A DNA stretch of 64,000 nt. It comes from Winogradskya consettensis. Lineage in GTDB: Bacteria > Actinomycetota > Actinomycetes > Mycobacteriales > Micromonosporaceae. This document shows, in pieces, positions 50,827 through 60,091 of the stretch (position 1 is the first letter of the stretch; every line of letters starts with the position of its first letter). The position numbers and the translations under genes are program-made. Location of the stretch: assembly GCF_018332715.1 (NCBI RefSeq), contig NZ_BOQP01000005.1, forward strand, positions 37,519 to 101,518. The letters are read 5' to 3'. The notes beneath the pieces were generated by a model. The model searched no databases. It worked only from the letters and a program-made list of their open reading frames with translations, and had not been told where the DNA came from.

Positions 50827-51834
50827 TCAGGCGCGGGTGGAGAACGCCGCGTCGAAGGCTGCCGTGGGTGCGTCGAAGGCCAGGTTGCGGACGAAGGCGA
50901 GGGCTTCCGGGGCTCCGACCAGGCGATCCATGCCCGCGTCCTCCCATTCGATGGAGAGCGGGCCCTGGTAGCCGATGGCGTTCAGGGCGCGGAAGCAGTC
51001 CTCCCAGGGGACGTCGCCGTGGCCGGTGGAGACGAAGTCCCAGCCTCGGCGCAGGTCGGCCCAGGGCAGGTGGGAGGCGAGGCGGCCGCGGCGGCCGTCG
51101 CCGGTGCGGACCTTCGCGTCCTTGCAGTCGACGTGGTAGATCCGGTCGTGGAATTCGAGGATGAAGTTGACCGGGTCGAGGTCCTGCCAGACGAAGTGGG
51201 ACGGGTCCCAGTTGAGGCCGAATGCCGGGCGGTGGCCGATGGCGTCGAGGGTGCGGCGGGTCGTCCAGTAGTCGTAGGCGATCTCGCTGGGGTGGACCTC
51301 GTGGGCGAAGCGGACGCCGACCTCGTCGAAGACGTCGAGGATGGGGTTCCAACGGTCGGCGAAGTCCTCGTAGCCTCGTTCGATCATCGTCGGCGGGACC
51401 GGCGGGAACATCGCCACGGTGTGCCAGATCGAGGAGCCGGTGAAGCCGACCACGGTGTTGACGCCGAGGCGGGCCGCGGCCCGGGCGGTGTCCTTCATGC
51501 GTTCGGCCGCGCGGAGGCGTACCCCTGACGGGTCGCCGTCGCCCCAGATGGCCGGCGGCAGGATGTCCTGGTGGCGTTCGTCGATGGGGTGGTCGCAGAC
51601 GGCCTGGCCGACGAGGTGGTTGGAGATCGCGTAGACCTTGAGGTTGTGCTTCTCCAGCACCTCGCGTTTGCGGTCGACGTAGTCGTCCTCGGCGAGCGCC
51701 CGGTCGACCTCGAAATGATCACCCCAGCAGGCGATCTCCAGGCCGTCGTAGCCCCACTGCGACGCCAGCCGGCAGACCTCCTCGAACGGCAGGTCGGCCC
51801 ACTGGCCGGTGAAGAGCGTGATGGGTCGCGCCAT
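50827..51834 (-). CDS. Sugar phosphate isomerase/epimerase (xylose isomerase-like TIM barrel)
   Basis: A 335-residue AP-endonuclease-2/xylose-isomerase-fold protein. [34 protein letters not shown] opens the barrel. [34 protein letters not shown] and [10 protein letters not shown] contain the metal-binding E, D, H and E typical of the family. Such enzymes act on inositols, keto-sugars or their phosphates. With the downstream sugar ABC transporter, Gfo/Idh dehydrogenase and ROK protein it forms a carbohydrate-catabolism locus, so it is not part of antibiotic synthesis. Confidence 0.87.
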   Translation of the reverse strand: MARPITLFTGQWADLPFEEVCRLASQWGYDGLEIACWGDHFEVDRALAEDDYVDRKREVLEKHNLKVYAISNHLVGQAVCDHPIDERHQDILPPAIWGDGDPSGVRLRAAERMKDTARAAARLGVNTVVGFTGSSIWHTVAMFPPVPPTMIERGYEDFADRWNPILDVFDEVGVRFAHEVHPSEIAYDYWTTRRTLDAIGHRPAFGLNWDPSHFVWQDLDPVNFILEFHDRIYHVDCKDAKVRTGDGRRGRLASHLPWADLRRGWDFVSTGHGDVPWEDCFRALNAIGYQGPLSIEWEDAGMDRLVGAPEALAFVRNLAFDAPTAAFDAAFSTRA

Positions 51835-51999
51835 GTCATCTCCCCTGTTCGTAAACGGCTACGAAGGGGTTCCGGGCCGGTGCGAGGTGCCGGCGATGGC
51901 ATGCCGGGGACGGACGTCGCGGCCGTGCCGGGTCTGCGCCTCCCGGCGGGCCCGCCGTCCCGGCAGTGCCACGTCAAACTCTAGGTGCACCCCAGGGTG

Positions 52000-53070
52000 T
52001 CAGCAAGGGAGGCGGAGGTCGATCGGGGGCGAGAGACCGAGCTCTGCGAGCTCCAGGGCCCCCTGCGACTCGATGTCCAGATATTCGGTGCCGGGCAGTG
52101 CCCCGGACATGAGGTGCGCGATGGCCGTGCGCCAGATCTCCGTCGTCGCCGTCAGCGGTGCGGGCGGTTGACTGTCCAACGGTACGTGACACTGCACGCG
52201 CCACGGACCCGCCGGGATGTCGCGCAGAGCGGCGGCGAGGTCGTCGACGTACCCGTCATCGGGAGTGGTGACGGCGTGCGGGTGCGCGCTGTCGACGTAC
52301 CCCTGGAGGGCTTCGATCGCGGCGGCGGGATGAGCGGCCTGGAGGGCGGCAGCGACCGTGGCCCGGATGACCTGGACGCCGGCTCCGTGCAGACGGTCGA
52401 GATACGCGACCGGGTCCTCCCACGTGCACGCCACGTTGGCCAGGTCGAGGCTGACGCCGAGCCGGTCCTTGTCGAGCCGGGAGAACGCGGCGGCGACGGA
52501 GGCCGACCCGTCGAGCACGTAACCGGGTGCGGGCTGGAACCCGACCCGGACCGCGCGCCCGGTCTGCCAGGCGACCTCGGCCAGCCCGCCGGACAGCCGC
52601 CCGAGCACCCGCGAGCAGGCCTTCTCCTTGGCGGTGTCCCACCCCGCTCGCAGCCCGAGGCCGATCGTCGTCACCGCTCCCCGGACGGCGTCGTCGGGCA
52701 GCAGGTCGACGAGGATGCGGGCCAGGTCGAGGGTGTATTCGAGCCGCGCGGGGCTGCTCCAGTCGGGAATGCCGGAACCCTCGTCGCCGCCCTCGGCGTA
52801 GGGCAGCCCGCTCAACGTGACGACCTCGAGCCCGCGGGCGTCGAGTTCGGCACGCAGCCGGGTGCGGGCGCGCCCGTCGATGGCGAGGGCGGCGGCGAGG
52901 GTGGGTGGCAGCCACAGGCTCACCCCGAGGATGTCCGCGTCGAGCTGAGACCGGACATCATCCGCGTACGCGTCGAGCTGAGCGACGACGTCCGTAAGGT
53001 CGCGCGCGGGCCGGAGATCGGTGCCATGACTCACATGGACCACCCGGCCGCGATGGTGGCGCAAACGCAT
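52000..53070 (-). CDS. EboE-like TIM-barrel protein (putative metabolite traffic protein)
   Basis: A 356-residue xylose-isomerase-like barrel. The opening MRLRHHRGRVVHVSHGTDLRPARDLTDVVAQLDAYADDVRSQL and ILGVSLWLPPTLAAALA, and the later VTLSGLPYAEG and RVQCHVPLDSQPPAPL, resemble the EboE family, which accompanies eustigmatophyte/bacterial ebo operons and inositol-like loci. No other ebo gene is visible here, so the exact role is uncertain; a cyclitol or sugar isomerase is the alternative. An AGGAGGG ribosome site precedes the ATG. It has a long 735-bp upstream gap with candidate operators. Confidence 0.6.
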   Translation of the reverse strand: MRLRHHRGRVVHVSHGTDLRPARDLTDVVAQLDAYADDVRSQLDADILGVSLWLPPTLAAALAIDGRARTRLRAELDARGLEVVTLSGLPYAEGGDEGSGIPDWSSPARLEYTLDLARILVDLLPDDAVRGAVTTIGLGLRAGWDTAKEKACSRVLGRLSGGLAEVAWQTGRAVRVGFQPAPGYVLDGSASVAAAFSRLDKDRLGVSLDLANVACTWEDPVAYLDRLHGAGVQVIRATVAAALQAAHPAAAIEALQGYVDSAHPHAVTTPDDGYVDDLAAALRDIPAGPWRVQCHVPLDSQPPAPLTATTEIWRTAIAHLMSGALPGTEYLDIESQGALELAELGLSPPIDLRLPC

Positions 53071-53100
53071 CAGAATCCCTCCTGGAGCGGGGCGTCACCG

Positions 53101-53126
53101 AGGCATATGCAGCCAAGGCATATGCA
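53101..53126. promoter_or_regulatory. Direct repeat AGGCATATGCA upstream of the EboE-like gene
   Basis: The 11-mer AGGCATATGCA occurs at 53101-53111 and 53116-53126 (15-bp period), and is followed by the palindrome TGCACGTGCA. It lies 30-55 bp upstream of the minus-strand start at 53070, where a transcription factor could act. Inference from position only. Confidence 0.4.
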
Positions 53127-53326
53127 CGTGCATCGGTTCGTGCTGCGTCCAGTATGGACCAGTTGGCCGCGGGTCACCGCTGCCGTCGTGGCGGAACGAC
53201 GGGTAACCATGACGCCTCCATCCGTGGGTTGGCTGCCCTCGGATACGAGCCTCGGCTGCCTACCGGATCAGCGGCCACACTGGCCGTGCGACGTCCTGAC
53301 CTCCCCGAACATGATCGACAGGACCA

Positions 53327-53344
53327 AACTACATTTATGTAGTT
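53327..53344. promoter_or_regulatory. 18-bp palindrome AACTACATTTATGTAGTT
   Basis: A perfect inverted repeat of 8-bp arms around TT, AT-rich in an otherwise GC-rich region, about 260 bp upstream of the EboE-like gene. It has the look of a GntR/LacI-size operator. No regulator gene is adjacent except the ROK protein at 59 kb. Confidence 0.5.
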
Positions 53345-53626
53345 AGATGCTCCCACCCCCGTTGACCTGGCCCAGAGTGGACAGACGACCCCCCGTTCGC
53401 AGATACGGTGAGAGCGTTCTCCGTGCGCCAATTGCACACTCGGACACGCACTGGAATCGTGCACGTGCGAATGAACGCCGTGCACCTGCACGAAGCAAAC
53501 GCTCACTGGGGTAACACGGGGTGCCCGAACGTGCTCGCAGCGGCAGGAAGAGGGCACCTCGGCCGGGGTGGAAAGGCGGCGGAGGGCCGGGTGGACCGAC
53601 GGCGGGCCGGGTGGGTAGCAGGCTGA
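53345..53626. other. Non-coding stretch, no gene seen
   Basis: About 280 bp between the palindrome and a terminator-like hairpin. Includes several GTGCAC/TGCACG words (53400-53500). Short frames exist but have no ribosome site or family match. Confidence 0.35.
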
Positions 53627-53663
53627 CCGGCTCCGGTTCGGAACCCGGGTGGCCCGGAGCCGG
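53627..53663. terminator. Terminator-like hairpin downstream of the sugar transporter operon
   Basis: CCGGCTCCGG (53627-53636) pairs with CCGGAGCCGG (53654-53663). It is about 140 bp beyond the stop of the Gfo/Idh gene on the minus strand and may end that operon. Confidence 0.45.
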
Positions 53664-53805
53664 GCAGCCTTTCCGCCGCCCGGCTCCGACGGGCCGGGGC
53701 GCAACCGGACCCGCCCTCGCGCCGGACGGCAGAAGTCAATCGGCCCACCTCACGGCGGGCGGTAGGAACCGTGAACGGATGACAGAAGCTGGGTGGGGAC
53801 GGGCG

Positions 53806-54963
53806 TCAGACGGGGGCGAGTTCAGGCTCGACCGCAACCCAGGCGGACGTGGCGGCCGAGCGTTCCACCGCGTCGAGGACAAGTTGGACCTGGAGTGCGT
53901 CGGCGAACGACGGTGCGGGGGCATTGTTCGAGGCGATCGCGGCGATCAGGTCGCGGACCTCGTGGGTGAAGGAGTGTTCGTAGCCGATCAGATGGCCGGC
54001 GGGCCACCACGCCGCCATGTAGGGATGGTCGGGCTCGGTGACCAGGATCCGGTTGAAGCCCTGCTCGCTGGTGGGCCGGGTCGCGTCGTAGAACTCGAGC
54101 TCGTTCATCCGCTCGAAGTCGAACGCGACCGAGCCGAGCGACCCGTTCAGCTCGACCCGCAGACCGTTCTTGCGGCCGGTGGCGAACCGGGTGGCCTCGT
54201 ACGTCGCCACCGCTCCCCCGTCGAGCCGGGCCAGGAACAGAGCGGCGTCGTCGACGGTGACCTGCCCGTTGCCCGACAGGGAAGGAGCGGGGAGCGGACG
54301 TTCGCGCACGAACGTCTCGGTCAGGGCCGTGACCGAGGTGATGAGGTTGCCCGTGACGAACTGGGTCAGGTCGACGATGTGGGCGCCGATGTCGCCCAGA
54401 GCCCCGGAGCCCGCGACGTCCTTGCGGAGCCGCCAGACCAGGGGGAATTCCGGGTCGACGATCCAGTCCTGCAGGTACACCGCGCGTACGTGGCGGACCG
54501 TGCCGATGCGCCCGGTGGCGACGAGCTGTCTCATCAGGGCCACCGCGGGGACCCGGCGGTAGTTGAACCCGCACATCGCCTGGATCCCGTGGGTCTGTGC
54601 CACGGCGGCGGCCGCGGCCATCTCCCGGGCCTCGGCCACCGAGTTGGCGAGCGGCTTCTCGCAGAGGACGTGTTTGCCCGCCGCCAGCGCCGCCACGGCT
54701 ATCTCCGCGTGGGTGTCACCGGGTGTGCAGATGTCCACCAGGTCCAGGTCGTCGCGGGCGATGACCTGGCGCCAGTCGGTGGCGTGCGACTCCCAGCCGA
54801 GCTTGGCGGCCGCAGCCGCCGCCCGCTGGTCGTCACGGCCGCACACCACCGACATCCGCGCCGACAGCGGCAGGTCGAACGCGTGGTTGACGGTGCGCCA
54901 CGCCTGTGAATGCGCGGCACCCATGAACGCGTGACCGACCATGCCGACCCGCAGCTGCCCCAT
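53806..54963 (-). CDS. Gfo/Idh/MocA-family sugar or inositol dehydrogenase
   Basis: A 385-residue NAD(P)-dependent dehydrogenase. Rossmann motif RVGMVGHAFMGAAHSQAW, the EKP motif HVLCEKPLANS with catalytic lysine, and GSGALGDIGAHIVDLTQFV with the D-x-G-x-H pattern. It lies downstream of the substrate-binding protein in the same strand order, so it probably oxidises the imported sugar or cyclitol. ATG 54963; the gap to the binding-protein gene is 35 bp. Confidence 0.92.
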   Translation of the reverse strand: MGQLRVGMVGHAFMGAAHSQAWRTVNHAFDLPLSARMSVVCGRDDQRAAAAAAKLGWESHATDWRQVIARDDLDLVDICTPGDTHAEIAVAALAAGKHVLCEKPLANSVAEAREMAAAAAVAQTHGIQAMCGFNYRRVPAVALMRQLVATGRIGTVRHVRAVYLQDWIVDPEFPLVWRLRKDVAGSGALGDIGAHIVDLTQFVTGNLITSVTALTETFVRERPLPAPSLSGNGQVTVDDAALFLARLDGGAVATYEATRFATGRKNGLRVELNGSLGSVAFDFERMNELEFYDATRPTSEQGFNRILVTEPDHPYMAAWWPAGHLIGYEHSFTHEVRDLIAAIASNNAPAPSFADALQVQLVLDAVERSAATSAWVAVEPELAPV

Positions 54964-54998
54964 CTTGTGAACTCCGTTCAGAGAGCCGAATGTGAGCT

Positions 54999-56045
54999 TC
55001 AGAAGCCGAGCTTCGCGTACTGTGCCGCGTTCTCCTTGGTGATCGTCTCGGAGGCGAGGGTGATCTCCTTGGGAACCTCGAGCTCCACGAGGTCCGACAT
55101 GCCTTTCTTCTGGCCGATGAGCCGGGCGAGCGAGATCGCCGAGGACGCCATCGAGGGGCTGTAGGTGACCGTCGCCTTGAGCACGGTGTTGTCGGCCACG
55201 ATCGCGTCGATCGCCGCCTTCGAACCGGCCCCGCCGACCATCAGGAATTCCTTGCGGTTGCTCTGGTTGGCCGCGGCGAGCACGCCGATGCCCTGGTCGT
55301 CGTCGTGGTTCCAGAGGGCGTCGATCTTCGGCAGGGCCTGCAGCAGCTCGGTGGCCGCCCGCTGCCCCGTGTCGGCGGTGAACTCGGCCGGGCGGCGGTT
55401 GGCGACGCGGAACCCGTACACGCCAAGGGCTTCTTTGAAGCCGGCCGAGCGCTGCTGGGTGAGTTCGAGCGAATCGATGCCCGGGATCTCGCCGATGATC
55501 GGGTTGCTGATGTTCTTGGCCTTCAGCTGCTCACCGATGTACGTGCCGGCGGCCAGGCCCATGCCGAAGTTGTCACCCTTGATCTGCAGCCGGTACGCGC
55601 CGCGGTCGGGGAACGCCCGGTCCAGGTTGACCACCGGGATGCCGGCCCGCATCGCCTCCAGGCCGACCGCGTTCAGCTCCTTGCCGTCATGCGGGAGCAG
55701 CACGATCACGCTGGGCTTCTGCGAGATCAGGGTGGACAGGGCGGCGCGCTGGGCGGCCGCGTCGGCGCCGGCTTCGACGCTCTTGAACTCCACGTCGCTG
55801 TACGCGGCGGCCTGCGCCTTGGCGTTGTTGGTGATCGCGGCGACCCAGCCGTGGTCGGCGGCGGGGGCGGAGAACGCGATGACGACCTTCTCGCCCGGGG
55901 CGGCGTTCGGGTTCGCCTCGGTGTCCTTGTTGGTGTTGATCTGGGTGTTCTCGCCCGTGCTGTTGCTGGTGCAGGCGGTGAGGACGGCGCCGGCGCCGAT
56001 GGCGGCGCTGCCGAAGAGGATGCGACGACGGGACAGATCGTTCAT
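54999..56045 (-). CDS. Sugar ABC transporter substrate-binding lipoprotein
   Basis: A 348-residue periplasmic-binding-type lipoprotein. The signal MNDLSRRRILFGSAAIGAGAV ends in the lipobox LTAC, and the twin-arginine SRRR suggests Tat export. The mature protein has the Peripla_BP_4 fold: VVIAFSAPAADHGWVAAITNNAKAQAAAY, IVLLPHDGKELNAVGLEAMRAGIPVVNLDRAF, and DALWNHDDDQGIGVLAAANQ, typical for ribose, xylose or inositol binding. It is next to its permease and ATPase genes. Confidence 0.93.
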   Translation of the reverse strand: MNDLSRRRILFGSAAIGAGAVLTACTSNSTGENTQINTNKDTEANPNAAPGEKVVIAFSAPAADHGWVAAITNNAKAQAAAYSDVEFKSVEAGADAAAQRAALSTLISQKPSVIVLLPHDGKELNAVGLEAMRAGIPVVNLDRAFPDRGAYRLQIKGDNFGMGLAAGTYIGEQLKAKNISNPIIGEIPGIDSLELTQQRSAGFKEALGVYGFRVANRRPAEFTADTGQRAATELLQALPKIDALWNHDDDQGIGVLAAANQSNRKEFLMVGGAGSKAAIDAIVADNTVLKATVTYSPSMASSAISLARLIGQKKGMSDLVELEVPKEITLASETITKENAAQYAKLGF

Positions 56046-56123
56046 CGGTTTTCTCCCAGGTTTGACCCGGCGGCCGTCGAAGGTCGCCAGCGGTGCGAAG
56101 GGAAAGGATGCAGGAGAGCGGAT

Positions 56124-57176
56124 CTAGGTACGCGAGAAGAGCTGCGACAGTGAGCGGTAGCGGAACTGCTGGACGAGCACGGCGGCGACGATGATGGCGC
56201 CCTTGACCATGTTCTGCACCTCGGTGGAGAGGTTGTTGATGGCGAACAGGTTGGTGATCGTGGAGAAGACGAGCACCCCGAAGAGGGCGCCGATGATCGT
56301 GCCGCGTCCACCGCTGAGCAGGGTGCCGCCGATGATGGCCGCGGCGATCGCGTCAAGTTCGTAGAGGTTGGCCATGGCGGCCTGCGCGCTGGTCGCCTGG
56401 GAGGTGAGCATGATCGCCGCGATGCCGCAGCACAGCCCGGACAACGCGTAGAGCAGCACGGTGTGCAGCCGGATGTTGATGCCCGCGAGCCGGGCCGCCT
56501 CGGGGTTGCCGCCGACGGCCACGGTGCGCCGGCCGAACGTCGTGCGGTTCAGCAGCACCCAGCCACCGGCGACGACCACGGCGAGCATGATGACGAGCAT
56601 CGGGACGCCGAGGATCTTCGTACTCGCGATGTCGTTGATCGTGGAGTTGGCCGAGACCTGCGTCTGCTTGCCGGAGATCTGCGCGGCCAGGCCCCGCGCC
56701 GCGACCATCATGGCCAGCGTCGCGATGAACGGCACCAGCCTGCCGTAGGAGATCAGTACGCCGTTGACGAGCCCGACCACGACCCCCACCACGATCGCGG
56801 TGAAGATCATGCCCGCGGTGCCGTAGCTCTGGGTCGCCAGCGTCGTCGACCACACCCCGGCCACCGCGATGATCGCGCCGACGGACAGGTCGATGCCGCC
56901 GCCGATGATCACGAACGTCATCCCGACGGTCACCACGCCGATCGCGGACGCCTGCTGCAGAATCGTCCAGACGTTGTTGGTCACCCAGCTCGCGTCGCCG
57001 TAGAGCTCCGGCCGGGTCACCGCCCCGATGATCACCAGAACGATCAGAACCCCGATCAACCCCAGATTCCGCCGTACGGGCTCCGCCCCGTCACTCTTCC
57101 ACCAGCTCGTCTTCGTCAGGGACACCGGCGCTGGAGCATCAGCCGGAACGTCGGTCTTCGTCCTTTGGTCAGTCAC
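56124..57176 (-). CDS. Sugar ABC transporter permease (RbsC-like)
   Basis: A 350-residue inner-membrane permease with about eight to ten helices. The conserved FVIIGGGIDLSVGAIIAVAGVWS and LAMMVAARGLAAQISGKQ segments, and VGGNPEAARLAGINIRLHTVLLYALSGLCCGIAAIMLTSQ, are diagnostic of the BPD_transp_2 (ribose/galactose) family. The first 30 residues are a polar cytoplasmic extension. It forms the membrane channel, presumably as a homodimer. Confidence 0.94.
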   Translation of the reverse strand: MTDQRTKTDVPADAPAPVSLTKTSWWKSDGAEPVRRNLGLIGVLIVLVIIGAVTRPELYGDASWVTNNVWTILQQASAIGVVTVGMTFVIIGGGIDLSVGAIIAVAGVWSTTLATQSYGTAGMIFTAIVVGVVVGLVNGVLISYGRLVPFIATLAMMVAARGLAAQISGKQTQVSANSTINDIASTKILGVPMLVIMLAVVVAGGWVLLNRTTFGRRTVAVGGNPEAARLAGINIRLHTVLLYALSGLCCGIAAIMLTSQATSAQAAMANLYELDAIAAAIIGGTLLSGGRGTIIGALFGVLVFSTITNLFAINNLSTEVQNMVKGAIIVAAVLVQQFRYRSLSQLFSRT

Positions 57177-57261
57177 GCTGAGCCTCCCTCAGGCATGCCC
57201 TCGTGGCCCTCACTGTCGCGGCCGCGGGCCGCCAACGCTGAGTGCAGCTCGGTGCAGTCGG

Positions 57262-58785
57262 TCATGCCGGGTCTCCTTCCAGGAGGGACCCCGCCATCAC
57301 GAGGTCCAGAACCGTGGCTTCGTCGATCTCGTCGGCGGGTGCTTCGTGGATCAGGTGGCCCTCGCGCATGACCAGCACCCGGTCGGCCAGGCCGAGCACC
57401 TCGGGAACCTCGCTGGAGACCAGCAGGACGCCCACCCCGCCGGCGGCGAGGTCGTGGATCACCTGGTAGAGCTCCGCGCGGGCGCCGACGTCGACACCGC
57501 GGGTCGGCTCGTCGAGCAGGAGCAGTTTCGTGCCGCCGAGCAGCCAGCGCCCGACGACGACCTTCTGCTGGTTGCCACCGGACAGGGTGCGCACCGGCCG
57601 GGTCACGTCGCGGGGACGCAGTTCGAGCTGGTCGGCGGTTTTCGCGGCGGCGGCGCGTTCCTTGGAGGTGTCGGTGAAGCCGCTCCGGGCGTACCCGGAG
57701 AATGAAGAGAGGGTCATGTTGCGGTAGATGGCCTCGTCGAGCAGCAACGCCTGGCTCTTGCGCTCCTCGGGCGCCATGCCCATGCCGTGCCGGACCGCCG
57801 CGCCGATGCTGTGGATCGCCTTGCCGTTGAGCCTGACCGTTCCGGCATCCGCCCTGCGTGCGCCGAAGATGGTCTCGAGCAGTTCCGAACGCCCCGATCC
57901 GACCAGTCCCGCGATGCCGACGATCTCCCCGGCGCGGACGGCCAGGGACGCGTCCGCGAACTCGCCCTCGCGGGTGAGGCCCTGAACGTCGAGCAGCGGC
58001 TCACCCTCGGCCTTGCGGGTCCGGGGCGGGAACACGTATTCGATCGTGCGGCCGGTCATCCGGCTGACCAGGTCACGGGTCGGGGTGTCGCGGGCGGGCA
58101 GGTTCGCCGCGGTGGTGCGGCCGTCCTTGAGCACCGTGACCCGGTCGCCGATGTCGCGGATCTCCTCCAGGCGGTGCGAGATGTAGATGACCGCGATGCC
58201 CTGCGCCGTCAGCTCCCGGATGATCCGGAACAGGTTCTCCACCTCGTCGTGGGCGAGCACGGCGCTCGGCTCGTCCATGACGATCAGCCGCGCGTCGTGT
58301 GACAACGCCCGTGCCATGCTCACGATCTGCTTGCCCGCCGCGGGCAGCGAGCGCACCAACCGGCGCGGCGGGATGTGGGCATGGCCGAGACGGGCAAGGA
58401 TTTCACGGGTACGCGCGGAAGTGGTCCGCCGGCGCAGGAACCCCGCTCGACTCTGCTCGTGGCCGAGGAACGCGTTCTCGGCAACCGACAGATCGTCGAC
58501 GAGGTCGAGCTCCTGGTAGATCGTGGCGATCCCGGCGCGCATCGCGGCCTGAGGCGAGGCCGGCGCGAACGGCTGCCCCCGCCACGAGATGCTGCCCTCG
58601 TCCGCGTGGTGCACACCGGCGAGCACCTTGATCAGCGTGGACTTGCCGGCGCCGTTCTGGCCGAGCAGGCAATGCACCTCGCCCTCGCGAACCTCCAGCT
58701 CCACGCCGTCCAGAGCGCGGACGCCGGGGAACGTCTTGACGACACCTTCGAGCTTGAGCACGACCTCTGCCGGGGAGGAGGTCAT
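57262..58785 (-). CDS. Sugar ABC transporter ATP-binding protein (two NBDs)
   Basis: A 507-residue tandem ATPase of the RbsA/MglA type. NBD1 has Walker A GQNGAGKST and Walker B RLIVMDEPSAVL, with an altered signature (LPAAGKQ). NBD2 has a degenerate Walker A (GLVGSGRSE), intact signature LSGGNQQKV and Walker B LLLLDEPTRGVD. This asymmetry is normal for the family. The start ATG overlaps the ROK gene stop by 4 bp, so kinase/regulator and transporter are co-expressed. Confidence 0.95.
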   Translation of the reverse strand: MTSSPAEVVLKLEGVVKTFPGVRALDGVELEVREGEVHCLLGQNGAGKSTLIKVLAGVHHADEGSISWRGQPFAPASPQAAMRAGIATIYQELDLVDDLSVAENAFLGHEQSRAGFLRRRTTSARTREILARLGHAHIPPRRLVRSLPAAGKQIVSMARALSHDARLIVMDEPSAVLAHDEVENLFRIIRELTAQGIAVIYISHRLEEIRDIGDRVTVLKDGRTTAANLPARDTPTRDLVSRMTGRTIEYVFPPRTRKAEGEPLLDVQGLTREGEFADASLAVRAGEIVGIAGLVGSGRSELLETIFGARRADAGTVRLNGKAIHSIGAAVRHGMGMAPEERKSQALLLDEAIYRNMTLSSFSGYARSGFTDTSKERAAAAKTADQLELRPRDVTRPVRTLSGGNQQKVVVGRWLLGGTKLLLLDEPTRGVDVGARAELYQVIHDLAAGGVGVLLVSSEVPEVLGLADRVLVMREGHLIHEAPADEIDEATVLDLVMAGSLLEGDPA

Positions 58786-59966
58786 GACGCCTGCTCGAAG
58801 GCCGTGTCGCTGGCGAGAACGGCGGCGCCCGTCACGCCCGCCCGCGCGCCCAGCTCGCTGAGCACCACTGGGAGGTTCCCGGTCGCGAGCGGCAGTGATC
58901 GCCGGTAGACGACCGAGCGGATCTCGGCGAGCAGGATGTGGCCGAGCTGGGCGAGCCCGCCCCCGATGACGATCATCGACGGGTTCGAGAAGCTGACCAG
59001 TGTGGCGAGCACCGAGCCGACCCGGCGGCCGCCGTCGCGGATCAGCCGGATGCAGGTGACGTCGCCCTCCGCGGCGCCCTCGGCCACGTCCCGGGCGGTG
59101 AGGATCTTGCGGGTGGCGAGCCGGTCGGCCAGTGCCGGGGAGTCGCCGGCGCGGGCGGCGGCCAGCGCGTCGCGGGCCAGTGCGGCGCCGCTGAACAGTG
59201 CCTCCAGGCAGCCGGCGTTGCCGCACGAGCACATCGGGCCGTGCGAGTCGACCTGGATGTGCCCGATGTCGCCGGCGCAGCCGTCCACGCCCCGGTACAC
59301 GTCGCCGGCGAGGTGGATGCCGCAGCCGATGCCCGTACCTATCTTGATGAACAGGAAGTCGTCGACCGAGTGCGCGACCCCGCCGTGCCGCTCGCCGATC
59401 GCCATGATGTTGACGTCGTTGTCGACCACGGCCGGGCAGCCGAACTCGCGGGTGAGCAGCTCACGCACGGGATAGCGGTCCCAGCCGGGCATGATGGGCG
59501 GGGAGACCGGCACGCCGTCGCGGAAACTGACGGGGCCGGGCACGCCGATCCCGACGGCGTCCAATTTGTCGTACGCCCCGTCGGTGCGCGCCTTCTCCAG
59601 CAGCTCACTGACGCGGTGCAGGATCGCTTTCGGCCCGGACCGGATGTCAGTGCTCTCGCGGTACGCCGCCACGGGCTCGAGGCGCCCGTTGGTGACCTCG
59701 ATATCGATGGAGCTCGCACCCAGGTCGACGGCGGCGAAGCGCAGCCGCGGGTGCAACTCGACCAGTGTGGACCGGCGGCCACCCCGGGACGCGGCCATCC
59801 CGGCCTCCGCGATGTAGCCCCCGGCGACGAGCCTTTCGACCTCGGCGAGCAGGCGCGGCCGGGTCAGATCGAGACGGTCGCCGAGCTCCGCCCGCGAGAT
59901 CGGGCCTTCGTCGCGAAGCAGACGCAGCAGGCGATGATGCGGGGCGTCGACATTGTGCACGGGCAC
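58782..59966 (-). CDS. ROK-family transcriptional regulator/sugar kinase
   Basis: A 394-residue ROK protein with an N-terminal winged helix (HHRLLRLLRDEGPISRAELGDRLDLTRPRLLAEVERLV). The sugar-kinase fold follows: AAVDLGASSIDIEV as the phosphate-1 loop, GIGVPGPV, VDNDVNIMAIGE with the catalytic-type Asp, and the zinc motif CSCGNAGCLEA. The HTH points to a repressor that senses the transported sugar (XylR/NagC-like). First gene of the transporter operon, so autoregulation is likely; an inverted repeat lies upstream at 60.07 kb. Confidence 0.92.
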   Translation of the reverse strand: MPVHNVDAPHHRLLRLLRDEGPISRAELGDRLDLTRPRLLAEVERLVAGGYIAEAGMAASRGGRRSTLVELHPRLRFAAVDLGASSIDIEVTNGRLEPVAAYRESTDIRSGPKAILHRVSELLEKARTDGAYDKLDAVGIGVPGPVSFRDGVPVSPPIMPGWDRYPVRELLTREFGCPAVVDNDVNIMAIGERHGGVAHSVDDFLFIKIGTGIGCGIHLAGDVYRGVDGCAGDIGHIQVDSHGPMCSCGNAGCLEALFSGAALARDALAAARAGDSPALADRLATRKILTARDVAEGAAEGDVTCIRLIRDGGRRVGSVLATLVSFSNPSMIVIGGGLAQLGHILLAEIRSVVYRRSLPLATGNLPVVLSELGARAGVTGAAVLASDTAFEQAS

Positions 59967-60064
59967 CTCCGGCCGTTCACACCGCCGAAACCAGGCGGTG
60001 TCACAGCCGTCACACTAGGGCCCTTCCGCCGCTGTAGTCCATAGCTTCTCGTTGATCCCAGGAA

Positions 60065-60088
60065 ACTTTTGTCACCACAGTCAAAAGT
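60065..60088. promoter_or_regulatory. Inverted repeat ACTTTTG-N10-CAAAAGT upstream of the ROK operon
   Basis: A perfect 7-bp inverted repeat (60065-60071 and 60082-60088) in an AT-rich patch about 100 bp upstream of the ROK start and just beyond the 3' end of the convergently placed tetR gene. Candidate ROK operator; on the minus strand TTGACT overlaps its left arm and may be a -35 box. Confidence 0.45.
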
Positions 60089-60091
60089 GGT

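Noticed and set aside
53521..54909. A 462-codon plus-strand open frame over the Gfo/Idh gene
   Set aside because: It overlaps a clear dehydrogenase on the other strand and has no recognisable domain.
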